Position numbers and translations under genes: made by a program
Notes under the pieces: model-generated
The model's database searches: none
The model's input: the letters and a program-made list of their open reading frames with translations, nothing else
Told to the model about the DNA's origin: nothing
NCBI GenBank assembly: GCA_033577755.1
Contig: JAVQXV010000048.1
Location: forward strand, 1-18,534
DNA length: 18,534 nt
Origin: JANWXR01 sp033577755
GTDB taxonomy: Bacteria; Chloroflexota; Anaerolineae; Anaerolineales; UBA6663
Reading direction: 5' to 3'
Shown: positions 1 through 6,703 of the stretch, piece by piece
How the letters are laid out: every line of letters starts with the position of its first letter
How positions within the stretch are numbered: the first letter of the stretch is position 1

Positions 1-55
1 ACATGTTTTGCGTGCACACGCGATGCGCTCCACCTCGCTTGTCCGCTCGGCGGCG

Positions 56-64
56 TGATAGAAT
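56..64 (+). promoter_or_regulatory. Candidate extended -10 element upstream of the MoxR gene
   Basis: TGATAGAAT reads as an extended -10 (TG, one base, then TAGAAT, a 5/6 match to TATAAT). I see no convincing -35: TTGTCC at 39-44 is too close. The element lies about 150 bp upstream of the MoxR start, with an imperfect palindrome between. This is a weak call from pattern only; transcription may equally enter from genes upstream of the window. Confidence 0.25.
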
Positions 65-103
65 ACTTAAGTCATGGGTAAATCCATTGCAAAAAAGATG
101 TTT

Positions 104-159
104 CACCGCTGAGTCGCAGAGCGCGCGGTGAAAAAAAGAACTCTACGCTCTTCGCGGTG
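104..159. repeat. Imperfect palindrome of the CACCGC...GCGGTG spacer type
   Basis: The left arm starts CACCGCTGAG (104-113) and the right arm ends TTCGCGGTG (151-159). The arms, about 18 and 19 bases long, can pair imperfectly around an A-rich centre (131-140). The wording (CGC, AGAG and GAA units) resembles the short spacer repeats at 4334-4390 and 6819-6870 in this window. It lies in the leader of the MoxR gene. It could be a mobile spacer repeat or an mRNA structure; there is no T-run typical of an intrinsic terminator. Confidence 0.5.
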
Positions 160-216
160 CGCTCTTTCAGTGCACTCACGGATGCAAAAATCTGATTTTG
201 TCAGAGGAAGGCTATT

Positions 217-1104
217 TTGAACCTCAACTCGATTGACGATCTTCAATCCGCCCTGCGCGAGCAGCTCTACATCGCCGACCGGGGGCTGGCCACGGCCATC
301 TATCTGGCCCTCAAACTCAATCGTCCACTCTTCCTCGAGGGCGAGGCCGGCGTGGGTAAAACCGAAGTCGCCAAGGTCATCGCCCGCTTACTGGACACCG
401 ACCTCATCCGCTTACAATGCTATGAAGGGCTGGACGTGCACCATGCCGTGTACGAGTGGAACTACACGCGGCAGATGATGCACATTCGCCTGCACGAAGC
501 GCGCGGCGAACATGCTTCCGAGGCCGAACTCTTCGGCCCGCAATTTCTCCTACGCCGCCCGCTCTTGCAGGCCATCGAGAACGCGCGTGAGAAACCCCCC
601 GTGCTCCTCGTGGATGAGGTGGACCGCAGCGACGAGGAGTTCGAAGCCTTCCTGCTTGAAGTCCTCTCCGATTTTCAGATCACCATCCCCGAGATCGGCA
701 CAATCCGGGCCGAGCGCCCGCCCGTGGTCATTATCACCTCCAATCGCACGCGCGAAGTCCACGACGCGCTCAAGCGGCGCTGCCTTTACTATTGGATTGA
801 TTACCCTACCTTTGACAAGGAATTCGAAATCGTCCGCGCCAAAGTGCCACAGGCCCCGGTTCAGCTCGCCCGGCAGATCACCGGCTTCATCCAGGAACTC
901 CGCCGTGCCGATCTCTACAAAGTCCCCGGCGTGGCCGAGACGCTCGACTGGACGGCGGCGCTCGTCGCGCTTGACCAGCAGGCGCTGGAGCCAAGCATTG
1001 TGGAAGAAACGCTAGGTGTGATTCTCAAATATCAGGATGACGTCGAAAAGGTACGGGGCGAGAATGTGCGAGCGATCTTGGAGAGGGTGAGAGTGATGAG
1101 TTAG
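217..1104 (+). CDS. MoxR-type AAA+ ATPase (CoxD-like)
   Basis: This is a cytosolic AAA+ ATPase of the MoxR family, 295 aa, which is normal length. Walker A is GEAGVGKT (residues 42-49), Walker B is LLVDEVD (130-136), the sensor-1 Asn is N176 in ITSNR, and an Arg-rich segment (ALKRRC) follows. MoxR ATPases work as chaperones with a VWA-domain partner, which is the next gene here. In carbon monoxide dehydrogenase clusters the equivalent protein is CoxD, involved in completing the CuMo active site. The start is TTG at 217, supported by AGAGGAAG at 203-210; no ATG fits. The last codons (RVRVMS) and the TAG stop lie inside a GAGTTAGAG repeat. The family call is firm; the CoxD role is inferred from the neighbours. 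Confidence 0.93.
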   Translation: MNLNSIDDLQSALREQLYIADRGLATAIYLALKLNRPLFLEGEAGVGKTEVAKVIARLLDTDLIRLQCYEGLDVHHAVYEWNYTRQMMHIRLHEARGEHASEAELFGPQFLLRRPLLQAIENAREKPPVLLVDEVDRSDEEFEAFLLEVLSDFQITIPEIGTIRAERPPVVIITSNRTREVHDALKRRCLYYWIDYPTFDKEFEIVRAKVPQAPVQLARQITGFIQELRRADLYKVPGVAETLDWTAALVALDQQALEPSIVEETLGVILKYQDDVEKVRGENVRAILERVRVMS

Positions 1105-1215
1105 AGTGAGGGGTTAGACTTAGAGTTAGAGAGAGTTGTTAGCCATTCCGTTGTCGCCGTTGTGTTCGCTATGTCCCAAACTCCAAACTCTAACTCCAAC
1201 CCGAGCTCTAACTCC
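1098..1215. repeat. GAGTTAGAG / CTCTAACTC inverted-repeat cluster at the MoxR-VWA junction
   Basis: GAGTTAGAGT at 1098-1107 is a perfect inverted match to ACTCTAACTC at 1187-1196. Further copies lie at 1123-1131 (GAGTTAGAG) and 1206-1215 (CTCTAACTCC). The left arm contains the stop codon of the MoxR gene. The right arm encodes the low-complexity start of the VWA protein (TPNSNSNPSSNSG). The same unit returns at 2368-2428 and, in looser form, at 2821-2850. Confidence 0.75.
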
Positions 1216-2388
1216 GGTCATCTCCTCCACAACCTCATCCTCTTTGGCCGCCTGCTGCGTGGTCTCGGCCTCGATGTGAACCCCGGCCGCATGATTGACC
1301 TCGTCCACGCGCTCGGTCATATCGAGATCGGACGCAAGTCGGATTTCTACTACGCCGCACGCAGCCTCCTTGTCCACCGACACGAGGATGAACCGCTGTT
1401 CGATCGGGCTTTCGAGATGTTCTGGCGCAAACCGGAGCAGGGCCGGACGAAGCTCGACATGGGGCCGCTGGCGCCTCGCCCCCGCCGGCGCCGTCCCATC
1501 GTCGCCCCCCTGCCGCTTCGTCAACCCCCAACCCCATCGCCCAATGAGGGGCAAGGTGAGTCCTCCACCGATCAGCCGCCCATTCTGCAAGTTACCGTGA
1601 CGTACAGTGACCGCGAAGTCCTGCGGCACAAAGATTTCGCCGATATGACCGGCGAAGAGTTGAACGCAGTCAAACGGTTGATGGCTGAACTGGTGTGGCA
1701 GTTGGGCGAGCGACGTACGCGTCGGCGGCGGCCGGGGAAGGGATCGCTGCTCGACCTGCGCCGGACGGTTCGGAAGAGCCTACGCTACGGGGGTGAGGTG
1801 CTGAAATGGGCGCGCCGAGAACCCAAGTCCAAACCGCGCCCGCTCGTCATCCTCGCCGACATCAGCGGCTCGATGGAAAGATACACGCGCCTCCTTCTGC
1901 ACTTCATTTACAGCCTTACCGCCGGGCTAGACCAGTCGGTGGAAGCGTTTGTGTTTAGCACACGCCTCACACGCATCACGCGCCAACTGCGCCAGCGCGA
2001 AGCTGAGACTGCGCTGCGCGAAGTTTCCCGCGCCGTGCCCGATTGGTCGGGTGGTACGCGCATTGGCGAGGCGTTGAAAGTGTTCAACTTCGACTGGGGA
2101 CGGCGTGTGCTAGGGCGCGGAGCGGTGGTTCTGCTCATCAGCGATGGTTGGGATTGCGGCGATACGGATTTGCTACGTCGCGAAATGGCGCGGCTCCAGC
2201 GTAGCTGTCATCGGCTTATCTGGCTCAACCCTCTGCTCGGCTCGCCGGAATACGAGCCGCTCACACGTGGCATGCAGGCCGCCCTGCCCTACATTGACAA
2301 TTTTCTGCCCGTGCACAACCTCGCCAGCTTGGAAGATTTGGCGCAGCGATTGGCAGAGCTGGACGCAAGAGTTAGAGTACGGAGATAG
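1171..2388 (+). CDS. VWA-domain protein, CoxE family
   Basis: This is a soluble von Willebrand factor A protein of the CoxE type, the usual partner of a MoxR ATPase. Starting at ATG 1171 it has 405 aa; GTG at 1162 would add three residues, and neither start has a clear Shine-Dalgarno. The metal-ion-dependent adhesion site is complete: DISGS (230-234), T296 in SGGTRIG, and D325 in LLISDG. The N-terminal half is helical and ends in a Pro/Arg-rich linker (about 100-130) whose PPTPSPNEGQGE stretch looks like translated spacer DNA. The first residues (SQTPNSNSNPSSNSG) and the last (ARVRVRR) are encoded by the GAGTTA-type repeat. It probably works with the MoxR ATPase on a molybdenum hydroxylase; the client is not in the window. 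Confidence 0.9.
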   Translation: MSQTPNSNSNPSSNSGHLLHNLILFGRLLRGLGLDVNPGRMIDLVHALGHIEIGRKSDFYYAARSLLVHRHEDEPLFDRAFEMFWRKPEQGRTKLDMGPLAPRPRRRRPIVAPLPLRQPPTPSPNEGQGESSTDQPPILQVTVTYSDREVLRHKDFADMTGEELNAVKRLMAELVWQLGERRTRRRRPGKGSLLDLRRTVRKSLRYGGEVLKWARREPKSKPRPLVILADISGSMERYTRLLLHFIYSLTAGLDQSVEAFVFSTRLTRITRQLRQREAETALREVSRAVPDWSGGTRIGEALKVFNFDWGRRVLGRGAVVLLISDGWDCGDTDLLRREMARLQRSCHRLIWLNPLLGSPEYEPLTRGMQAALPYIDNFLPVHNLASLEDLAQRLAELDARVRVRR

Positions 2389-2428
2389 AGTTAGAGTAAC
2401 CCGCACTCTAATCCTGTACTCTAACTCT
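2368..2428. repeat. Perfect 13-bp inverted repeat at the VWA gene end
   Basis: AGAGTTAGAGTAC (2368-2380) is the exact reverse complement of GTACTCTAACTCT (2416-2428). A second left-type copy, AGAGTTAGAGTA, lies at 2387-2398 between the arms, so two alternative stems are possible. The stop codon of the VWA gene (2386-2388) lies within the element. The right arm ends directly at the GGGAGGA ribosome-binding site of the next gene. No T-run follows, so this is unlikely to be a standard intrinsic terminator. Confidence 0.85.
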
Positions 2429-2439
2429 GGGAGGACAAC

Positions 2440-2762
2440 ATGTTCAAATTCGAGAAAATGATCGCCTGGCAAAAGGCTGTTGAATTTGCAGATTATGCCT
2501 TTGGCATTGCGGATCGCCTGCCGCAGAAGCATCAGTTCTCGCTCGGCGAACAACTCCGGCGCGCCGTGCTGGGCATTACCGATAACCCGGCAGAAGGTAG
2601 TGGACGAAGGACACCGGGAAGCCGCCGCTCTTTTTATGATTCTGCAAATATGATTCTGCAAAAGGCTCAACATACGAGGTGGTGAGCATCATGGCCATTG
2701 CTCTGCGCCGGAAAGACGTGAGCCGGGCCGAAAATCGTAAATCAATCAGGAACTCGCTCTAA
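2440..2762 (+). pseudogene. Four-helix-bundle (S23/IVS-type) protein gene, frameshifted by a 14-bp duplication
   Basis: The start ATG has GGGAGGA at 2429-2435. The first ~65 codons are typical of the four-helix-bundle family first known from 23S rRNA intervening sequences: FKFEKMIAWQKAVEFAD, then EQLRRAVLGITDNPAEGSG. The frame then runs to a premature TGA (2683-2685). TATGATTCTGCAAA occurs twice in exact tandem (2635-2648 and 2649-2662). Fourteen bases shift the frame, and removing one copy restores FYDSAKGSTYEVVSI followed by MAIALRRKDVS, which matches what the family should contain, up to a TAA at 2760-2762. The restored product would be 102 aa, a little short, so the 3' end may be damaged too. 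The biochemical function of this family is not settled. Confidence 0.8.
2635..2662 (+). repeat. Exact 14-bp tandem duplication
   Basis: Two adjacent copies of TATGATTCTGCAAA lie inside the four-helix-bundle gene. The length is not a multiple of three, so the duplication alone accounts for the change of reading frame. Because the copies are perfect, the event is either recent or maintained by copy-number slippage. Confidence 0.95.
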
Positions 2763-2820
2763 TCACTTTGCGCGAAGAAGACGCCGACTATCAGACATCC
2801 ACAGAGTTCAACTTGGCCCT

Positions 2821-2850
2821 CTCCAACTCCAACTCTAACTCTCAACTCCA
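2821..2850. repeat. CTCCAACTC / CTCTAACTC repeat block before the XdhC-like gene
   Basis: This is a short run of CTCCAACTCCAACTCTAACT-type units, degenerate copies of the same hexamer-period repeat found at 1098-1215 and 2368-2428. It ends 12 bp before the ATG of the XdhC-like gene. With 2368-2428 it brackets the broken four-helix-bundle gene. Confidence 0.7.
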
Positions 2851-2862
2851 ATCGGTAGCACT

Positions 2863-3900
2863 ATGAGAGACGTACTGTACGATATTGACCGCTGGCGCGC
2901 GCAGGGCAAACCGATCGCGCTCGCGACCGTTATTCAGACATGGGGCTCCGCACCGCGTGGCGTGGGTGCCAAGATGGCCATGACGCCTGACAACGAAATC
3001 TCCGGCTCGGTGAGCGGCGGATGCGTGGAGGGCGCGGTTTACGAGACGGGTGTGGAAGTGCTCCGGAGCGGCCGGCCGCAGCTCCTCCACTTCGGCGTGG
3101 CCGACGATACCGCCTGGGAAGTGGGGCTGGCGTGTGGTGGGACGATTGACGTGTTCGTCTCCGCGCTGGACCCTGCGCTCTACGACGCTGCGCGCGCTGC
3201 GCTGTTGGAAGAGCGCCTCTTTGCAACGGTTACGGTAATCCGCGGCCCCGCCGAATGGGTGGGGCGGGCCATCATGGTGAGCGAGGAGGGGAAAGCGACC
3301 GGCGCGCTCGGCGATAGATTGGATGAACAGGCCGTCCCGGCGGCCAAGGCCGCACTGGCCGAGGGCCGGTCAAAGCGCGCAACGATGGCAGTCGGGTCAG
3401 AATCTGCCGAGGTCTTCATCGAGGTGTCGCTGCCCTCGCCCACGCTCATCGTCGTCGGCGGAGTCCACATCGCCATCGCGCTCACGGCCATTGCTAAAAC
3501 GCTTGGCTATCGCACCGTCGTCGTAGACCCGCGCAAAGCGTTCGGGAGCCAAGCGCGCTTTCCGCACGTGGATCAGTTGATTCAGCTCTGGCCCGACGAG
3601 GCGCTGGCGAAAATCGGCCTCACGCGCTCCACCGCGGTGGCGATGATCACGCACGACCCGAAGTTGGACGACCCCGCTCTGAAACTGGCCCTGCCCAGCC
3701 CGGCGTTTTACGTGGGCGCACTCGGCAGCCGCAAGACTCAACAGAAGCGCCGCGAGCGCCTGCTGGCCGAGGGCCTGACCGAAGCACAACTGGCCCGCCT
3801 GCGCGGGCCGATCGGCCTTGATCTCGGAGGGCGCACCCCGGAGGAAGTCGCGCTGGCGATCATGGCGGAGATTGTGGCCGCCCGCAACGGGCGGCTGTAG
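2863..3900 (+). CDS. XdhC/CoxI-family protein (CoxF-like)
   Basis: At 345 aa this has the normal two-domain layout of XdhC/CoxI proteins. The N-terminal XdhC_CoxI domain shows SGSVSGGCVEGAV (C54) and LACGGTIDVF (C91), the conserved cysteine-glycine motifs. The C-terminal Rossmann domain shows VVGGVHIA (197-204; most relatives read GAGHIA), the strand VVVDPR, and YVGALGSRKT (283-292), ending in GLDLGGRTPEEVALAI. XdhC proteins bind molybdenum cofactor, promote its sulfuration and deliver it to xanthine-dehydrogenase-type enzymes. Together with the MoxR and VWA genes the order matches coxD-coxE-coxF of CO dehydrogenase clusters. The ATG at 2863 has no strong ribosome-binding site. The family is certain; the client enzyme is unknown. 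Confidence 0.92.
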   Translation: MRDVLYDIDRWRAQGKPIALATVIQTWGSAPRGVGAKMAMTPDNEISGSVSGGCVEGAVYETGVEVLRSGRPQLLHFGVADDTAWEVGLACGGTIDVFVSALDPALYDAARAALLEERLFATVTVIRGPAEWVGRAIMVSEEGKATGALGDRLDEQAVPAAKAALAEGRSKRATMAVGSESAEVFIEVSLPSPTLIVVGGVHIAIALTAIAKTLGYRTVVVDPRKAFGSQARFPHVDQLIQLWPDEALAKIGLTRSTAVAMITHDPKLDDPALKLALPSPAFYVGALGSRKTQQKRRERLLAEGLTEAQLARLRGPIGLDLGGRTPEEVALAIMAEIVAARNGRL

Positions 3901-3974
3901 GGGTTGCCGCTTCTGCCGCATTCGCGGCTATCTCTCAACGTTGTGCAAGCAAGGCTGCCCGTCCTCGAGGGTCT

Positions 3975-3999
3975 GACCGGTGTTTTTCAACAGCCGGTC
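3975..3999. terminator. Hairpin downstream of the XdhC-like gene
   Basis: GACCGGTGTT (3975-3984) pairs with AACA (3989-3992) and CCGGTC (3994-3999) around a TTTC loop, with one bulged G at 3993. It begins 75 bp after the stop codon. It could end or stabilise the transcript of the upstream cluster, but no T-run follows, so a standard intrinsic terminator is not proven. Confidence 0.4.
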
Positions 4000-4333
4000 G
4001 CTCATGCCCAGGCTATATGTCTGAGCGGTTACCGATTGGCATCCCTGCCAGGCGGCGAATAGCCGACCTGTCAAAGCCGCGCGTGCCGCTCAGCGCAGCT
4101 CCACCCACAACCGACCGAATCAGTTATCGGATCAAGTTCGCCAAGTTGTGCCGTAGCAACTCGCGCGGCGCAGACGGCCCGGTGCATCCCCTGCCGGGCG
4201 AAACGCAGGTTTTCCAAAAGTCCCGATCGAAAGCGCCCCGTTCCCGCTAACATGCGGTCAAGTCGGGAACTACACTCCGAAAGTGCGCAGTAGAATTACC
4301 CTGGCAAAACTACGTTGGCCCGAAGTTCTGAGT

Positions 4334-4390
4334 CCATGAAGTCGCAAAGAAAGTTGCGCGCCCTTCGTGTTCATTCGTGTGACTTCGTGG
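4334..4390. repeat. Imperfect palindrome before the antitoxin gene
   Basis: CCATGAAGTC (4334-4343) pairs with GACTTCGTGG (4381-4390) with one G-T mismatch. The right part carries CTTCGTGTTCATTCGTGTGA, a wording resembling the other CGAAG-type spacer repeats of the window. It ends 30 bp before the antitoxin start, so it could also be an operator for this self-regulating type of operon. Confidence 0.45.
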
Positions 4391-4420
4391 ATTCCTTCGG
4401 CCGCAGCTGGAGGCCGCTCT

Positions 4421-4690
4421 ATGAAGGAGATTGGTGTTCGCGAACTCAAAGCCCGTGCTTCTGAAATCGTACAGAATGTCCGGAAGAAGCGCTCACGCTA
4501 TATCATCACCTATCGGGGTCGCCCGGTGGGGTTGCTGTCGCCCCTCGACGTGACGGCCCCGACGCGCACGGAGACCCTTCAGGCAACGGACGAAGTTTGG
4601 GCCGAATTGGAGCGGCTGGGCGCCGAGATTGGGCGCAAGTGGCGCTCACCAAAGTCCTCGACTGAGCTATTGTCCGAAATGCGGCGCTGA
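4421..4690 (+). CDS. Phd/YefM-family antitoxin
   Basis: This is an 89-aa protein. The N terminus MKEIGVRELKARASEIVQNV, followed by YIITYRGRPVGLLSPL, is the typical Phd/YefM DNA-binding fold: a 'VRELKA...' helix, then a strand with 'RGRPV..L'. The C-terminal half is charged and helical, as expected for the toxin-wrapping segment. ATG 4421 is chosen because GGAGG lies at 4409-4413 and the homology begins there; an upstream GTG at 4367 would translate the spacer repeat. The toxin gene starts 5 bp after its stop. Such antitoxins usually bind their own promoter, alone and with the toxin. Confidence 0.88.
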   Translation: MKEIGVRELKARASEIVQNVRKKRSRYIITYRGRPVGLLSPLDVTAPTRTETLQATDEVWAELERLGAEIGRKWRSPKSSTELLSEMRR

Positions 4691-4695
4691 CGACG

Positions 4696-5133
4696 ATGCC
4701 CGGCCCGTACACTGTTGACGCCAGCGTCTTTCTCAACGCCTTCAATCCACGGGAGACGGGACACACCCTCAGCCGCCGGTTCTTGGTCGAAGTACAGACA
4801 CAGGCTGTTCCTCTCATCACCCCCACGCTGGCCTTACCGGAAGTCGCAGCAGCTGTGCGCCGTGGCCGGGGCGACGCAGCCCTGGCACGCTCGTTTGCGC
4901 TAGCCTTGCAGCGCCTGCCGCAAGTGGTCTGGATGCCGCTGGATGAAGCGCTCGCCCGACGTGCGGTCGAGGTCGCGGCATTGTACGCCCTGCGTGGCAG
5001 TGATGCAGTCTATGCTGCGGTTGCGTTGCAGTTCGGTGCTACGCTGGTCACCCTCGACCAGGAACAGCGCGAGCGCGTGAAACCAGCGCTTAAAGCCCTA
5101 TCGCCGGAAAAGGCGCTAGCCGAGATGGGGTAG
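4696..5133 (+). CDS. PIN-domain toxin (VapC-like ribonuclease)
   Basis: This is a 145-aa PIN-domain protein, the expected size for a VapC-type toxin. The acidic residues of the metal-dependent nuclease site are all present: D8 in TVDASVFLNAF, E49 in ALPEV, D103 in LRGSDAVYAAVA and D121 in LVTLDQEQ. By family it is expected to cleave RNA and to be silenced by the antitoxin encoded just upstream. The 5-bp gap and the lack of its own ribosome-binding site suggest translational coupling. It converges on the glycerol-3-phosphate dehydrogenase gene with only 3 bp between the stop codons. The target RNA cannot be read from sequence. Confidence 0.9.
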   Translation: MPGPYTVDASVFLNAFNPRETGHTLSRRFLVEVQTQAVPLITPTLALPEVAAAVRRGRGDAALARSFALALQRLPQVVWMPLDEALARRAVEVAALYALRGSDAVYAAVALQFGATLVTLDQEQRERVKPALKALSPEKALAEMG

Positions 5134-5136
5134 ACC

Positions 5137-6696
5137 TCATCCCGGCGGCGCGTAGCTCGCCTGCCACAGCCGTGCGTAGTCCGCAGCCTCTTGCTCCCAA
5201 CGCGCGTCGTCCCAGCCCAGCTCCGGCTGAACGATGGCTCGGATGCGGTCGAGGTGCGGCAGCCCGCCCTCCGGCAGCAGCAGGCCGAGCCGCACGCGGC
5301 GCAGCAGCAAATCGTCCAGATGGACGACCCCCTCGGCGCGCGCCGCCCAGCGCAATTCCGCCCACAACGCCACCGAGTCCGCAACCGGAGCAAGTTCGCC
5401 GGGTTGCGCCGCAGCGATGAGCGCGGGCGCGTCCGCGCCGTAACGCCCGGCGAGGCGCAAGGCCACCTCCGGGCGAAGGTCCGCGGCGAGGGTTGGCGGA
5501 GGGTCGAGCACGCGCTGCGTCTTGCCGCCCACCGGCGCGCGCACGGCCCGCAGGGCCGCGTGGGCCATTAGGCGGAAGGTCGTCAGTTTACCGCCGGTCA
5601 CCGTCACCAGCCCGTCCTCGTTCCACAACACATGCTCGCGCGACTCTTTCGACGGGTCGGCCTTGCCGGTGTCCACCACTGCGCGCACGCCGGCCAGAGT
5701 CGCCTGCACATCGCCGGCGCGCAGGTCGAGCGCGGGGAAAGCGTACTGCAGGGCTTCGAGCAGGTACTCAGACTCCGCCGGGCTGATGGCCGGGTCGGTC
5801 TCCAGCGCGCGACCGTGATCCACGTCGGTGGTGCCGAAGAGTGTGACGCCTTCCCACGGCAGGGCGAACACCGGGCGATGGTCGCGCGGATGCAGAAAGC
5901 TGACGGCGCGCCGCAAGGGGAAACGTGAGGCAGGGAAGATGAGGTGGCTGCCGCGCAAATGGCGCAGCCGGCGACGCGCGCCGAGGTGGGCGCGCAGGTC
6001 GTCGGCCCAGGCGCCTGAAGCGTTGATGACGGCGCGCGCCTGCACTTCGAGCATGCGGCCCGCGGGGTCGGCCCGGTCGCGCAGCACGACCCCGCGCACC
6101 TGCCCGGCCCGGTCGCGCAGCAGGCCCTCGGCGCGTGCGTAGTTCAGCGCCACGCCGCCGGCGCGCACGGCCTCGCGGAGCAGGCGCAGCACCAGCCGCG
6201 CATCGTCGGTGATGGCGTCGAAGAAGCGGTAGCCGCCGAGCAGGCCGCGCTCGGCGAGCGCCGGGCACAGGTCGCGCATATCCACAGCGTCGTAGCGGCG
6301 ATGGCTCCACTGCAACGCCAGCGCGTCGTAGAAGGCCAGGCCGAGGCCGAAGACCCAGGCGGGCGGGCGGTCGCCGGCAAAGTTGGGCACGAGGAAGCCG
6401 AGTTGTTGAATCAGCCCGCGCCCCTCGCGCAGCAGACGCTCCCGCTCGCGCACCGACTCGAACGTCAGCCGGAGCTCACCCTGCTTGAGGTAGCGCAGCC
6501 CTCCATGCACCAGCTTGGAGGAGCGCGACGAGGTGCCGGAGGCGAAGTCGCCGGCCTCGACGAGCAGCGCCCGCAGCCCGACGTTGGCCGCCTCGCGCAG
6601 GATGCCCGCGCCGGTGATTCCGCCGCCGATGACGATCAAGTCCCAGGTCTGTGAGAGCGTCGCCCAGACCCGGTCACGCCAGCCTTGCGTCCACAT
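5137..6696 (-). CDS. glpD: FAD-dependent glycerol-3-phosphate dehydrogenase
   Basis: This enzyme oxidises sn-glycerol 3-phosphate to dihydroxyacetone phosphate and passes electrons to the quinone pool from the inner face of the membrane. The 519-aa form (ATG at 6696) has the FAD-binding motif DLIVIGGGITGAG (19-31), SGTSSRSSKLVHGGLRYL, INASGAWADDL, LFGTTDVDH, and TVTGGKLTTFRLMA near the end of the DAO domain. A helical C-terminal domain (WAARAEGVVHLDDLLLRR) follows. A longer frame opens at ATG 6756, but its extra 20 codons are spacer repeat, and relatives begin close to MWTQGWRDRVW. It lies 263 bp downstream of a FAD oxidase on the same strand. The family is certain; start confidence is moderate. 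Confidence 0.93.
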   Translation of the reverse strand: MWTQGWRDRVWATLSQTWDLIVIGGGITGAGILREAANVGLRALLVEAGDFASGTSSRSSKLVHGGLRYLKQGELRLTFESVRERERLLREGRGLIQQLGFLVPNFAGDRPPAWVFGLGLAFYDALALQWSHRRYDAVDMRDLCPALAERGLLGGYRFFDAITDDARLVLRLLREAVRAGGVALNYARAEGLLRDRAGQVRGVVLRDRADPAGRMLEVQARAVINASGAWADDLRAHLGARRRLRHLRGSHLIFPASRFPLRRAVSFLHPRDHRPVFALPWEGVTLFGTTDVDHGRALETDPAISPAESEYLLEALQYAFPALDLRAGDVQATLAGVRAVVDTGKADPSKESREHVLWNEDGLVTVTGGKLTTFRLMAHAALRAVRAPVGGKTQRVLDPPPTLAADLRPEVALRLAGRYGADAPALIAAAQPGELAPVADSVALWAELRWAARAEGVVHLDDLLLRRVRLGLLLPEGGLPHLDRIRAIVQPELGWDDARWEQEAADYARLWQASYAPPG

Positions 6697-6703
6697 TCTC
6701 GTC

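Larger units (their letters stand above)
3901..4420. other. 520-bp stretch without a convincing gene
   Basis: I find no supported coding region on either strand. An open frame at 4017-4250 (+) is rich in Arg, Pro and Ser, resembles no family I know and lacks a ribosome-binding site. The stretch holds a hairpin just after the XdhC-like gene (3975-3999) and an imperfect palindrome before the antitoxin gene (4334-4390). It may be the remains of a decayed gene. Confidence 0.5.

Noticed and set aside
4017..4250. 77-codon open frame (+) in the gene-free stretch
   Set aside because: Rich in Arg, Pro and Ser with no recognisable motif, no ribosome-binding site, and the opposite strand is equally open. 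Typical chance frame in GC-rich DNA.
4291..4296. TAGAAT as a promoter for the toxin-antitoxin pair
   Set aside because: One mismatch to TATAAT, but no -35 at an acceptable distance and a 125-bp gap to the start; not distinguishable from chance.
4367..4420. GTG start extending the antitoxin by 18 codons
   Set aside because: The extension translates spacer palindrome; ATG 4421 has GGAGG at the right distance and matches the family start.
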